64,000 bases of DNA, taken from NCBI GenBank assembly GCA_002347685.1, contig DDWS01000063.1:15312-79311 (forward strand), read 5' to 3'. Both the position numbers and the translations under genes were made by a program. Shown piece by piece: positions 24,075 through 33,072 of the stretch. How positions within the stretch are numbered: the stretch's first letter is position 1; each line of letters begins with the position of its first letter. Source of the DNA: Syntrophaceae bacterium UBA2280 (GTDB lineage Bacteria; Desulfobacterota; Syntrophia; Syntrophales; Smithellaceae). The notes below the pieces were generated by a model. It saw only the letters and a list, made by a program, of their open reading frames with translations, was not told the origin of the DNA and made no database searches.

Positions 24075-25760
24075 ATGAGTGACTATGATAAAAGACCTTG
24101 GATAAAGAAATACAAGCTCGGACCGTACGACCTGGCTGATACCATGACACCGTATCCGGTGGTGTCGCTCAGTGCCATCTTCGATGAGACAGCGGCAAAA
24201 TATGCGAAGAGGGCGGCATGCGAGTATCTGGGGAAGAAATATACTTGGGCGGAGCTGAAGAATCTGGTGGACAGGCTTGCAACCGCTCTGGCAGGCCTCG
24301 GCATCGTCAAGGGAGACAGGGTGGCGACCATCCTGCCCACATCACCCCAGTTCATCATCAGCGATTATGCAATCCTCAGGGCAGGCGCCGTCCACGTGCC
24401 GTGCAGCCCACTGCACCGCAGCAGGGAGCTCGCCTATGAAATAGGACAGTCCGGGGCGAAGATCCTCATCTGTCTCGAGGAATCTCTCGATCTAATCGAC
24501 GCAATAAGGGACAAGACTGCAATCGAACACATCATTGTTACCAATGCACATGATTTCTCTGCAGAAGAGCCTGCTGCCAAGGAAATATTCGGGACACTCC
24601 AGCTCAGGAAGGTGATTGCGGACCATGAACCTATGCGGGTTGCGGTCAGCGTGAACCCGAAAGATGACCTTGCAGAGCTCGTATTCACCGGCGGCGCCAC
24701 AGGTGTGCCCAAGGGAGTAATGCTCACGCACTACAACTTGGCCACGAACACTATCCAGACATTGCCCTGGGTCCTCAAGCCCCTGGAGAAGGGTATAATA
24801 GGCAAGGCATCCATGCTCATCGGGATACCTACGTTCCACTCCTATGGTCACTGGACCATCAGGGTGTCTGTGTTCTGGGGGCTCCAAATGCTCCTGCTGC
24901 CGGACTCGAGAGACACGGAAACCATTGTATACTTTCTCAAGAAATACCGGCCCTTCATGGCACCTCTGGTCCCTACCCAATATATGCGGCTCGTCGAGAA
25001 GAAGATCGGCAGGACGAATACAACCTTTGCATCAGGGGCGGCGCCTTTGCCAGAGAAGGTGAGGGCCGATTTCAAAAAAGAGACGGGTATGCCCATCACC
25101 GAGGCATACGGGTTGACCGAGACCAGCCCGGTTACGCACTTCAATGTGTCCAGCTTCTCGAAGATAACAGGCTTCATGCCCTTCGAGAAGGTTGGCTCCA
25201 TCGGAGTTCCTGTAATTGATACCGATGTCAGGGTTGTGGACGAGGCAACGGGAAAAGACCTCGGTCCGGGCGAGGTGGGAGGGCTCTATGTGCGCGGACC
25301 TCAGGTAATGTTGGGGTACTGGCCCACGCCGGGTTCCGGCCTCACGGACGGCTGGCTCAAGACCGGCGACCTCTGCAGAATGGACGATGACGGGTATTTC
25401 TTCCTCGTGGACCGCGACAAGGACATGGTGAATGTCTCGGGCAACAAGGTCTACACCACACTCGTCGATACGGTTCTCTTCGAACATGCCTCTGTGGCCA
25501 GTGCGGTGGCAATCGGTGTCCCCGACCCGGAGCGAGACGGCAGCGAGCGGATCAAGGCGTTTGTAGTTCTGAAGGACAGCTGCAAGGGAACGGTAACAGA
25601 GTCGGACATCATCGAGCACTGCCGTCAGAACCTGGCAGCGTATGCAGTGCCCAGGTCTGTGGAGTTCCGGGATAGTCTTCCCATGACCGTGACGGAGAAA
25701 CTTTTCAAGAAGCAGTTGAGAGATGAAGAAATGCATAAACAGCAAGAAATAAAGGGATAA
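24075..25760 (+). CDS. AMP-forming acyl/aryl-CoA ligase
   Basis: 561 residues, 3 bp after the AOR stop. It belongs to the ANL superfamily: the P-loop TGGATGVPKGVMLTH (near 204-218) is close to the usual TSGTTGxPKG, AYGLTETSP is motif A5, and GWLKTGDLCRMDDDGYFFLV plus DRDKDMV form the hinge region. The C-terminal catalytic Lys is expected in EKLFKKQLR. It makes an acyl-CoA from an acid, ATP and CoA. In this operon it would supply the thioester to the reductase/dehydratase-like enzyme or to the acyl-CoA dehydrogenase. An aromatic or alicyclic acid is plausible but unproven. Confidence 0.9.
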   Translation: MSDYDKRPWIKKYKLGPYDLADTMTPYPVVSLSAIFDETAAKYAKRAACEYLGKKYTWAELKNLVDRLATALAGLGIVKGDRVATILPTSPQFIISDYAILRAGAVHVPCSPLHRSRELAYEIGQSGAKILICLEESLDLIDAIRDKTAIEHIIVTNAHDFSAEEPAAKEIFGTLQLRKVIADHEPMRVAVSVNPKDDLAELVFTGGATGVPKGVMLTHYNLATNTIQTLPWVLKPLEKGIIGKASMLIGIPTFHSYGHWTIRVSVFWGLQMLLLPDSRDTETIVYFLKKYRPFMAPLVPTQYMRLVEKKIGRTNTTFASGAAPLPEKVRADFKKETGMPITEAYGLTETSPVTHFNVSSFSKITGFMPFEKVGSIGVPVIDTDVRVVDEATGKDLGPGEVGGLYVRGPQVMLGYWPTPGSGLTDGWLKTGDLCRMDDDGYFFLVDRDKDMVNVSGNKVYTTLVDTVLFEHASVASAVAIGVPDPERDGSERIKAFVVLKDSCKGTVTESDIIEHCRQNLAAYAVPRSVEFRDSLPMTVTEKLFKKQLRDEEMHKQQEIKG

Positions 25761-25803
25761 ATGGATTGAGGGAGAACACCGAGACAAAAATGGGGAGGAT
25801 AAA

Positions 25804-26937
25804 ATGACAGCGTTAGAAGAGCTGAAGAAATTACCTACACGCAAAGAAAATCCGTATATCAAAGAATGGAAGGGAAAAGGACGCAGTATAGTAGGTTTTA
25901 CCTGTCATTATGCCCCGAAGGAAATTTTTTATGCGGCAGACATATTCCCTTACCGGCTGGAAGCCAGGGGGACAAGAGAAACGGGGCTTGCCGATGTATA
26001 CTACCATCGTTTTAACTGCACTTATTCCCGATGCATTTTGCAGGAAGGCCTTTCCGGCGGATATGCATTTCTTGACGGACTGTGCTTTCTCAATGGCTGC
26101 GAGCAGATACGGCGGATGTACGAGGTATGGAAGGAACACGTTCCTACAACCGATTATCAATACATGATCACTATCCCTCACTCAATCTATGATGAGGGCT
26201 TTGAATGGTACAAAGAGGAGGTCTTCAGATTCAAAGAAGATCTGGCAAATAATTTTGCCACACGACTCACCAAAGGCGACCTGCGGGCAGGCATTGATGT
26301 GTATAACGAGAGCAAGCGCCTGCTGAAAGAGCTCTACGAGTTACGGAAGTCAGATCACCCTCCTATCAGCGGCGCAGAGGCAATGAAACTCATATTTGCC
26401 GCTGATATCATGCCTAGGGAAAAGTATAATACCCTCCTCAAGGAAGCCATGAAAGAAATCAGATCACGTGACGGAATTAAGGATTACAAGGCTAGGATTA
26501 TGGTAGGAGGATCCCCCCTTGACGATACTCAGATCATCGAGATCATCGAGAACCTTGGTGGGATTGTTGTAACAGACACCCTCTGCGGCGGCTCAAGAAA
26601 CTTCCAGGAGTTTGTTGAAGTTGAAAAAGATGGGGATCCCCTGGAGGCGATTGCCAGATGCTATTACTATAGTAATCCCTGTCCTCGCATGCTCAACAGC
26701 TTTGACTCCCGATGCGAGTATACGGAGAAGATGGCCGGGGAGGCGAACGTGGACGGTATCATCCTCCAGAAGATTGTATTCTGCGATAACCATTCCGTTG
26801 AGTGCACGATGATCGCAGATGAATTGGAACCCAAGGGCATTCCCGTACTCAATCTCGAGAGGGAACATATGTTGACTGATGTAGGGAGAGTAAGAACCAG
26901 GATCGAAGCATTTATCGAGAGAATTTCAAGGAGGTGA
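25804..26937 (+). CDS. BcrC/HgdB-like iron-sulfur subunit
   Basis: 377 residues. The 2-hydroxyacyl-CoA dehydratase/benzoyl-CoA reductase (HGD-D) fold shows in GFTCHYAPKEIFYAADIFPY, FNCTYSRCILQEGL, LCFLNGCEQIRRMYE, RIMVGGSPLDDTQIIEII and FDSRCEYTEK. Several conserved cysteines could ligate a [4Fe-4S] cluster. The length is close to BcrC of class I benzoyl-CoA reductase (about 386, from memory). With its partner it would hold the substrate while the activator injects low-potential electrons. Whether it reduces a ring or dehydrates a hydroxyacyl-CoA is open. Confidence 0.85.
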   Translation: MTALEELKKLPTRKENPYIKEWKGKGRSIVGFTCHYAPKEIFYAADIFPYRLEARGTRETGLADVYYHRFNCTYSRCILQEGLSGGYAFLDGLCFLNGCEQIRRMYEVWKEHVPTTDYQYMITIPHSIYDEGFEWYKEEVFRFKEDLANNFATRLTKGDLRAGIDVYNESKRLLKELYELRKSDHPPISGAEAMKLIFAADIMPREKYNTLLKEAMKEIRSRDGIKDYKARIMVGGSPLDDTQIIEIIENLGGIVVTDTLCGGSRNFQEFVEVEKDGDPLEAIARCYYYSNPCPRMLNSFDSRCEYTEKMAGEANVDGIILQKIVFCDNHSVECTMIADELEPKGIPVLNLEREHMLTDVGRVRTRIEAFIERISRR

Positions 26938-26941
26938 TTCT

Positions 26942-28342
26942 GTGGCTGAATATAGTGACAGAAAAGACAGGACAATCACTACGAGGTGGCAGACAACTGG
27001 TGATTTGGCAAAATTTATTCTTTCTCATGATCTTAATCACCTGGATGATTGGGGTGGAAAAGAAGCGGTTCGGGAGATATTGCCTGAGCACTTTCAGAAA
27101 AACTTCGATATGATCCAGACCGACCTGATAAACTGCCTCCTTGAAGAGAAGAATAAGCAAACGGCCATGGCATTTGCAGATAATATCTCGAGTTGGGGTG
27201 AATGGCTTCATGCTCAGCTGGATGAAGGGAAGAAGGTTGTGTACCATTATTTCATTCACACGATCGAACCCTTACTGGCCCTTGATTTTGCCCCCATATG
27301 CTTCGAGATCCTTTCAGGTTTGACATCAGCGCTCTATACTGATGGGTGTGAAGAAGGCATCGATGCCATTGAAGCCGAAGGATATCCCGATCACCTCTGT
27401 TCTTCCAATAAGGGAGCGGCCGGGTATCTCCTAAAAGGATACATACCTCAGCCTTCATGCTTTTTAAAGGGAAGCGCCCCTTGCGATACCAGCAATAGGA
27501 TTTATGAATGGGCTGCTCATAAATATAAGGTGCCCCTCATTGTTATCGAAGCTCCCTATTACATGAATGAGCGTGCTCACAAGTTCCTGACGGAAGAAAT
27601 GAAGAGAATGATTGTAAAACTGGAAAAGATCGCAGGCAAAAAGCTGGAGCAGGACAAATTGAGGTATTATATCCAATTGAGTAACGAAGCTGTGGATTAT
27701 GTTGCAAAGATCCAGGAGTTGAGAAAGATTGTTCCATGCCCAGATACGGGGTGGCACCGTCCTGCTGACACCATTTTTACGGCCCAGCTTGGAACACCGT
27801 TTGCCAGGGATTATTTCAAGGCCCTTTACGAGAATGTAAAAGAGCGTGTTGACAAGGGCCAGGGTGTAATACCCGAAGGCAAGAAAGAGAAACGACTGGC
27901 GTGGGGGTATACTTGGGAAGCCTTTGATCTGCCGTTTTTCAACTGGCTTGAAAATAAGCACGGTGCGATCTACACCGAAGATACACTCACGTATTTTCCC
28001 ATGGACACTGAGATGATTGATACGACCAATATGGAAACCATGTTGGCGGGGCTGGGACGAAGAATGATGCAGATGCCCATGGCCAGGCAGGTCATGTCTT
28101 TCTCAGACGTCTGGATAAAAGACTTTGTCGACATATCAAGGGCGTATAAAGTCGATGCCCTGGCAATAGGCGGTCATATGGCCTGCAAACATTTCTGGGC
28201 GCTGAACAAGCTTCTATCCGACAAAGTAAAAGAAAAAACCGGTGTTCCTACCTTACGTTTCGAAATGGACATGATGGACAAGAGGTTCACCAGCCCCGCT
28301 GAGTTGAGACGGATAATGGACGACTTTTTTGCAACTTTCTGA
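26942..28342 (+). CDS. BcrB/HgdA-like subunit
   Basis: 466 residues; the GTG start follows AAGGAGGTGATTCT, a perfect ribosome-binding site overlapping the previous stop region. Conserved family pieces include CSSNKGAAGYLLKGYIPQPS, KVPLIVIEAPYY, WGYTWEAFDLPFFNWLENKH and DALAIGGHMACKHFWALNKL. It is the likely second core subunit, paired with the 377-residue protein 4 bp upstream. It is somewhat longer than typical BcrB, with an extended N-terminal helical region. Cysteines near CSS, CFLKGSAPCDTSNR and HMACKHF may hold a cluster. Confidence 0.83.
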   Translation: MAEYSDRKDRTITTRWQTTGDLAKFILSHDLNHLDDWGGKEAVREILPEHFQKNFDMIQTDLINCLLEEKNKQTAMAFADNISSWGEWLHAQLDEGKKVVYHYFIHTIEPLLALDFAPICFEILSGLTSALYTDGCEEGIDAIEAEGYPDHLCSSNKGAAGYLLKGYIPQPSCFLKGSAPCDTSNRIYEWAAHKYKVPLIVIEAPYYMNERAHKFLTEEMKRMIVKLEKIAGKKLEQDKLRYYIQLSNEAVDYVAKIQELRKIVPCPDTGWHRPADTIFTAQLGTPFARDYFKALYENVKERVDKGQGVIPEGKKEKRLAWGYTWEAFDLPFFNWLENKHGAIYTEDTLTYFPMDTEMIDTTNMETMLAGLGRRMMQMPMARQVMSFSDVWIKDFVDISRAYKVDALAIGGHMACKHFWALNKLLSDKVKEKTGVPTLRFEMDMMDKRFTSPAELRRIMDDFFATF

Positions 28343-28384
28343 ACCTTTATCTGAAGACGTAGTTTATTAAGGGGGGAGAATTAA

Positions 28385-29167
28385 ATGTTGATACTTGGTT
28401 GTGATGTCGGTGCCATAGCCACAAAGACCGTGATCTTTGGAGACACTGGTATCGTGGCATACGATATAACCGTGAACAACGGCAACCTGAAAAAAGTTGT
28501 AGAGAAAAGCGTGGACACTGCGATTTCCAAGGCAGGTATGTTGCTGGAATGCATCGAAGTAAAGGCGGGTACAGGGATGGGTGAGCAGTACATCCCCTTT
28601 GAGCACACCACGGAAGGCATTATCAAATGCCTTGCAGTGGCTGTCCATCGGATCCATCCTCATGCGCGAACTATTGTGGATATGGGGGGCTTGATAACCA
28701 CCGTTATCAGTATCAGCGAGAAGGGGAAGGTGCTCGAGTACAGAACAAGCGATAAGTGCGCGTCAGGTTCCGGTTTTTTTCTGAAGCTTGCTGCACAGGC
28801 ACTTGAATTGAACGTCGAAGATCTTGGGGATATTATTATTCCCTGTGGGGAAAGGGCCCATATGGGCACCCAGTGTGCAGTATTTGGTGAGAGTGAAATT
28901 GTCAGCCATATGAATGATGGGGAAGCGCCCGAGAAGATTGTTGCCGGGATCAACTACTCATTGGGCAGCTCTGTTGCCACGATGATCAACAGGCTGGGCG
29001 GGATACAAGATATCGTCGCCACTGGTGGGGTTGCGAAAAACAAAAGCGTACTGCGTGCAATAGAGGAGATACTTGGCATGGAGGTGATTACCCTTTCATC
29101 GATAGACGAACAGTTGGTTGGTGCACTCGGAGCAGCATTGTGTGCACAGCAGCGCATGCAGCAGTGA
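28385..29167 (+). CDS. Dehydratase/reductase activator ATPase, atypical
   Basis: 260 residues, the size of HgdC. The ASKHA start LILGCDVGAIATKTVIFG is present, and the bridging [4Fe-4S] cluster ligands are C125 (DKCASGSG) and C164 (TQCAVFGESE), close to C127/C166 of HgdC. GGVAKNKSVLRAIE binds the adenosine. The phosphate-2 motif, normally DIGGQDSK, reads VDMGGLITT here, losing the Gln-Asp pair. It may be the less active partner of a heterodimer with the next gene, as in BcrA/BcrD. Unlike BcrA (about 440 residues from memory) it has no long extension. Confidence 0.85.
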   Translation: MLILGCDVGAIATKTVIFGDTGIVAYDITVNNGNLKKVVEKSVDTAISKAGMLLECIEVKAGTGMGEQYIPFEHTTEGIIKCLAVAVHRIHPHARTIVDMGGLITTVISISEKGKVLEYRTSDKCASGSGFFLKLAAQALELNVEDLGDIIIPCGERAHMGTQCAVFGESEIVSHMNDGEAPEKIVAGINYSLGSSVATMINRLGGIQDIVATGGVAKNKSVLRAIEEILGMEVITLSSIDEQLVGALGAALCAQQRMQQ

Positions 29168-29182
29168 TAAGGAGGGATAGTA

Positions 29183-30025
29183 ATGATCTATGTGGGTTGT
29201 GATGTTGGTTCCCTCTCAGGCGAAGCAGTGATCATCGAAGATGATTCTATTATTAAGTATGAGATTATACGTGTAAGGCCGAGACCTGAGCAGACCGCCT
29301 TCGAAGTGACGAAGAAGGCCCTTGCCGAAGCAAAGATGTCGTTTGATGACATAGATTATTGCGTGAGTACGGGCTATGGGAGAGAGAAGATCCCCTTTTC
29401 AAAGGGCAGCATATCGGAGATCTCCTGCCATGGGAGGGGTGCGCAGTGGGCAAACCCGAGTGTCCGGACGATCATAGATATTGGCGGTCAGGATGCCAAG
29501 GTGATCAAGGTGGACAAGCTTGGCTATATGGTCGATTTTGTAATGAATGACAAATGCGCAGCCGGGACGGGTAGGTTTCTCGAGGGGATGGCCAAGGTCC
29601 TGGGTGTCGATCTTGAGGATCTTGCAGCACTGTCTTCCGAAGCAGCCTCTCCTGTTGCCCTTACAAAAACATGTACCGTATTGGCCCAATTTGAGGTCCT
29701 GTACATGCTCAATGACGGGATAGACCGGTCGAACATAGCTGCCGGGATCAACCGGGCAATGGCTGAGAGGATAAGTAAGCTTGTCAGGCGTGTCGGAATC
29801 AAGGAAGGGGTTGCCATAACAGGCGGTGTTGCGAAGAATTTCGCGGTTGTTCAGAGCCTGAGCGAAGTTCTTGGTCTGCAGTTTGTGAGCCTCGGGGAAG
29901 TTGACCCTCAGATTGTTGGAGCCTTGGGCGCAGCCCTATTTGCAAAGGAACGATGGCAAAAGGCTCGGCAGAGAGAGGCCACCCCGACCGGGGGAAACAA
30001 GGAGACAAAGAGCGTATATGTCTGA
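29183..30025 (+). CDS. BcrD/HgdC-like activator ATPase
   Basis: 280 residues, close to BcrD. All motifs are canonical: YVGCDVGSLSGEAVIIED, IIDIGGQDAKVIKVD, C125 in NDKCAAGTGRFLEGMA, C164 in KTCTVLAQFEV, and ITGGVAKNFAVV. It should form a dimer holding one [4Fe-4S] cluster and drive electrons to the core subunits with ATP. It starts 15 bp after the first activator, and the two probably form a heterodimer. The C-terminal tail after GAALFAKERWQ is polar and variable. Confidence 0.9.
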   Translation: MIYVGCDVGSLSGEAVIIEDDSIIKYEIIRVRPRPEQTAFEVTKKALAEAKMSFDDIDYCVSTGYGREKIPFSKGSISEISCHGRGAQWANPSVRTIIDIGGQDAKVIKVDKLGYMVDFVMNDKCAAGTGRFLEGMAKVLGVDLEDLAALSSEAASPVALTKTCTVLAQFEVLYMLNDGIDRSNIAAGINRAMAERISKLVRRVGIKEGVAITGGVAKNFAVVQSLSEVLGLQFVSLGEVDPQIVGALGAALFAKERWQKARQREATPTGGNKETKSVYV

Positions 30026-30055
30026 GGGCGTCACATCTATGCAAAGGAGGAAAAA

Positions 30056-30847
30056 ATGTGCGAATGCTGCAACTCACACAAGAGACCCGTTAATGAAATC
30101 ATCGCTGTTACTGGAAAAGGAGGAACCGGGAAGACCACGTTTGTTGCAGTTATGGCCAAGATATTGGCTTCCAAGGGTTTTAAGGTTCTTGCAGTGGATG
30201 CAGATCCCCCTATCAGTTTGACTTATGCCCTCGGGGCCACACCCTTAAAAACAATTGCCCAGATCCGGGCCAAGATGATCGAAGATCCGAATGAGAAAAA
30301 AAGGATCAAAGATCTGCCCATTGAAGATGTCATTGCGGATGAAGCGGTAATTGACCTTGACCAGTTGAGTCTGTTGATCATGGGTAAGTCGGAAGGACCA
30401 GGGTGCTTTTGTTCCATAAACGAGCTTTTGAAATATGGAATAAGCAAACTATCTAAGAATTTCGATTTCACCCTTATCGATTGTGAAGCCGGTATAGAAC
30501 AGATAAACAGACAGGTTATCGACAGCATTAATAGGATGATCATGATCTCTGATACCTCTGCAAAAGGGCTGAGGACAGCCCTCCATCTGAACAATCTTGG
30601 TAATAGTTATGGGGTACAGGGGAACTATAAAAAAGGTCTTGTCATTAATAGGGCCGGGAAAAAAGAGATCCCGATCTTAGAGGAAAAAGTCAAAGAAATG
30701 AACATAGATATTATCGGCTTCATTCCCGAGGATCACAAAATAACAGAACACGATTTATTCGATAGGTCTATATTCGAACTCCCCAAAAATGCACCCAGCT
30801 TTGTTGCCATCCATGGCATCCTTGAAAGGCAGGGTATATTAATCTGA
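30056..30847 (+). CDS. CooC-like ATPase (metal-centre maturation)
   Basis: 263 residues. The deviant Walker A GKGGTGKTT is at 20-28, and the signature Lys and VDADPP follow near 50. A CxC (C117 and C119 in GPGCFCSINE) matches the metal-binding pair of CooC. The N-terminus has an extra C2-E-C4-C5 motif (MCECCNSH) that I do not know from CooC. MinD/CooC-type ATPases insert nickel or move metal clusters. As the last gene of the operon it may load or repair an iron-sulfur or metal centre of the AOR or the reductase-like enzyme. Its nickel link to the nikR operon upstream is only suggestive. Confidence 0.82.
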   Translation: MCECCNSHKRPVNEIIAVTGKGGTGKTTFVAVMAKILASKGFKVLAVDADPPISLTYALGATPLKTIAQIRAKMIEDPNEKKRIKDLPIEDVIADEAVIDLDQLSLLIMGKSEGPGCFCSINELLKYGISKLSKNFDFTLIDCEAGIEQINRQVIDSINRMIMISDTSAKGLRTALHLNNLGNSYGVQGNYKKGLVINRAGKKEIPILEEKVKEMNIDIIGFIPEDHKITEHDLFDRSIFELPKNAPSFVAIHGILERQGILI

Positions 30848-30912
30848 TCCGGAGAGTCAAGATTGTTAAGAATAATAAGGTGGTCTGGGTTCTTAGGACA
30901 GGGAACAGGGCT

Positions 30913-31251
30913 TTATAAGTGGGAAGATGCCCTGGGTTCCAGCCACAATAGCCTTAGCGTGACGCTTTTCCGGGTTAGTTCCTTGCGGATATATTCCGGC
31001 GACGGCATGCCACGCTGGCCTGCCAATGGCACCGAATCTGTCGGGAAAACATGCTGTTCCAGAATGCTGTCGTACCAATCGGCCGGCAATGGCCAGGTCA
31101 CACCCGACTGTTCGGCACGAAACAAATAGTCTCTGACCGTGCTACGGACAATGTTGCAGCTTTCGGCAATCTTTTTATTGGATAACTTCTTTTCTACTTT
31201 TAATCGCAGTACTTCTCTGATCGTTCGCATGGATAAACTTTCTGCCGCCAT
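30913..31251 (-). pseudogene. IS21-family IstA N-terminal fragment
   Basis: Minus-strand protein with LSMRTIREVLRLKVEKKLSN, IAESCNIVRSTVRDYLFRAE, WPLPADW and PEYIRKELTRKSVTLRLLW. This is the helix-turn-helix head of IstA transposases. The homology ends at RLLW, about residue 102; the DDE domain and istB are absent. Bases 31252-31400 upstream are probably the left end of the element, and 31400-31508 holds nothing I can name. Confidence 0.82.
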
Positions 31252-31508
31252 AACTGCCTCCCGGGGTTTTTTGTGTGACCTATAGCGGTTTTTTGTGGGT
31301 TTATCCAGCGTCCCTTATTCGCTTCCTGAGAGGTGGCGGAATGAATCGGAATCGGGTGGCGACTTGCGCCGGAATACTCAGCCGCGGTAATCACCCAAAA
31401 ATGCGATCTTGAGACTTCTCGAAAGAAAAACGTTAGTTTTTTAATGGGTTGAATTTACTTATAATGATAGTGAGAGTGACGAGCCGAGATGGGACAGTGG
31501 CCTTCAGG

Positions 31509-32564
31509 TTAAAAGGTGAAAGAAACGGAAAGCGCCCCGAAGTGCTGTTTGCTCTTTTGCGTATCAAACTCATTGGTTCTGTACACGTGGGAGTATGTTA
31601 TTTTTACTTGGTGGATAATGAGTCCCATGCCGCCGATCAAATCAGCGACGAATGGTTTTTTCGAAACGCTGTGAGAGTCCTTGAATGTGTTGCCATCCAG
31701 TAGAATATTTCGTGCCACAGCTTTGCCGTCTACCGCTAAAAAAAGGTGCAGGCCGAAGCGGTGGAAGGGGAGGAAGAAGCGGGGGTCCGAATCATCCAGC
31801 GAGGCGCTGCTATCGGATCCGGGCCGGATCAGATAGGTCCCGAAATCGTTGGGGATGTTCCAGCCCAGGCGTAGCTGGCCGCCCATATTAGTTCCGATAT
31901 AGGCATTGCCTAAAGCCAGCCCCGCATGCGGGATGCAGTCCAGGCCCAGACCGTCTGCGTTTCTAATTTTCAGAATTTTCCACTTGCGCTCAAAATGCAC
32001 ATTGACGATGGGTTCGTCGTGCAGTTGGTTTGTCCAGCCCCGGGCGTCTGCCGAATCCGTCCAGTGGTGAACGGTTTTCTGGCAGTCCTCCGCATAGGAA
32101 TGCGGTCCGATGATGCCGAAATTTAGCTCCAGAGTGTCCATCTGCAAAGCGCTCCTGCTGTGCAGTCCTATGCCCAGGTAGGTGATTCCGGCATACGGAC
32201 GGTCGTCAGGGATCAGGGCGCTTTGTTCCTTATCATCGGGTGTGTAAATATTTTGTCCGAAAGACAAAGAGACCGTGTACCTGCGGCCCGGATGGTTGAT
32301 CCAGGGCAAGCGTTTGATGCCCGTCTCCATCCAAACCGGTAAGAAACCTGCGTCCCGATAACTCAAAAGATCTCGCGACACCCAGGAAATCTTGGAACCG
32401 TGGGTGTAGTAACGGTCGGTGTCTTGCAGAAAATCATTTTCCAGATAAACGGTCAGCGTATCCGAAGTTCGCGCTTTTACGTCCTGGGCCAAAGCCGGTT
32501 CGGGCGCGATGAGCAGTGCGAAGGCCAACGCGGTCAGAAGAAAAATATGGGTTTCATGATACAT
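31509..32564 (-). CDS. lpxR: LpxR-like lipid A 3'-O-deacylase
   Basis: The start is set at ATG 32564 because it opens a clear signal peptide (MYHETHIFLLTALAFALLIA...ALA); the frame is open 82 codons further but that part is not protein-like. The mature protein of about 325 residues has ENDFLQDTDRYYTHGSKISW, matching the LpxR active-site strand (Asn-Asp pair and Ser), and GPHSYAEDCQKTVHHW with the catalytic His region. The C-terminus ends in a beta strand with Phe (LSVSFTF), as outer-membrane barrels do. It removes the 3'-acyloxyacyl chain of lipid A. It is the last gene of a long minus-strand series with an efflux pump. Confidence 0.83.
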   Translation of the reverse strand: MYHETHIFLLTALAFALLIAPEPALAQDVKARTSDTLTVYLENDFLQDTDRYYTHGSKISWVSRDLLSYRDAGFLPVWMETGIKRLPWINHPGRRYTVSLSFGQNIYTPDDKEQSALIPDDRPYAGITYLGIGLHSRSALQMDTLELNFGIIGPHSYAEDCQKTVHHWTDSADARGWTNQLHDEPIVNVHFERKWKILKIRNADGLGLDCIPHAGLALGNAYIGTNMGGQLRLGWNIPNDFGTYLIRPGSDSSASLDDSDPRFFLPFHRFGLHLFLAVDGKAVARNILLDGNTFKDSHSVSKKPFVADLIGGMGLIIHQVKITYSHVYRTNEFDTQKSKQHFGALSVSFTF

Positions 32565-32640
32565 CGTTATTCCGGGCATCGGCTGACTAAACATTTGCAC
32601 TGCGGTTTGCCACACAAGGCTGCAGGCCTGTTTTGCGGAC

Positions 32641-32973
32641 TTATTCTTCGCTTCCCATGTTTTCCTTCTTTGCGTCTCCTTTGTTGGTCTGACTCTGAAT
32701 GTCTCCGGGCGTTCGGAGGGTAGAGACGTAATCCATGGCCCGTCGGTAGTTTTCGTCAGCGCTGGCTTTGAAGCATTCATAGTTTTTATTGTATGCATGC
32801 AACCAGTCACTCATCGCTTTCTTGCCCGCTTCGGGCATCCAGCTGCTCTTTTCGAGAAATCTAAGAATATACTGTTCCGACTGGCTCTGAAAAAGTACAA
32901 GGGCTTTAAAGTTGTTGTCGAATGCTGCTTTATTGAATTCCATCATTTGTCTGAAAATCTGTTTCTGGTCCAT
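32641..32973 (-). CDS. Phasin-like protein
   Basis: 110 residues from ATG 32973, which follows GGGAGG; a longer frame from 33063 has no site. It is almost all amphipathic helix: IFRQMMEFNKAAFDNNFKAL, FQSQSEQYILRFLEKSSWMP, KKAMSDWLHAYNKNYECFKA and DENYRRAMDYV. This matches the phasin pattern of granule-coating proteins, in which FN.A.F.N......F..Q.E recurs. Phasins cover polyhydroxyalkanoate granules, but no PHA synthase is in the window. The tail is polar and charged. Its presence behind an enoyl-CoA-hydratase-like gene is compatible with acyl-CoA storage metabolism. Confidence 0.6.
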   Translation of the reverse strand: MDQKQIFRQMMEFNKAAFDNNFKALVLFQSQSEQYILRFLEKSSWMPEAGKKAMSDWLHAYNKNYECFKASADENYRRAMDYVSTLRTPGDIQSQTNKGDAKKENMGSEE

Positions 32974-33072
32974 GTTGTCCTCCCATGTAAGTATTTTCCA
33001 ATTTATGATCGCTTCGTTTTGATCCTCGGCAACTGTCGGGGCATCGGTCATTTCATACGCCATCGTGAACGG

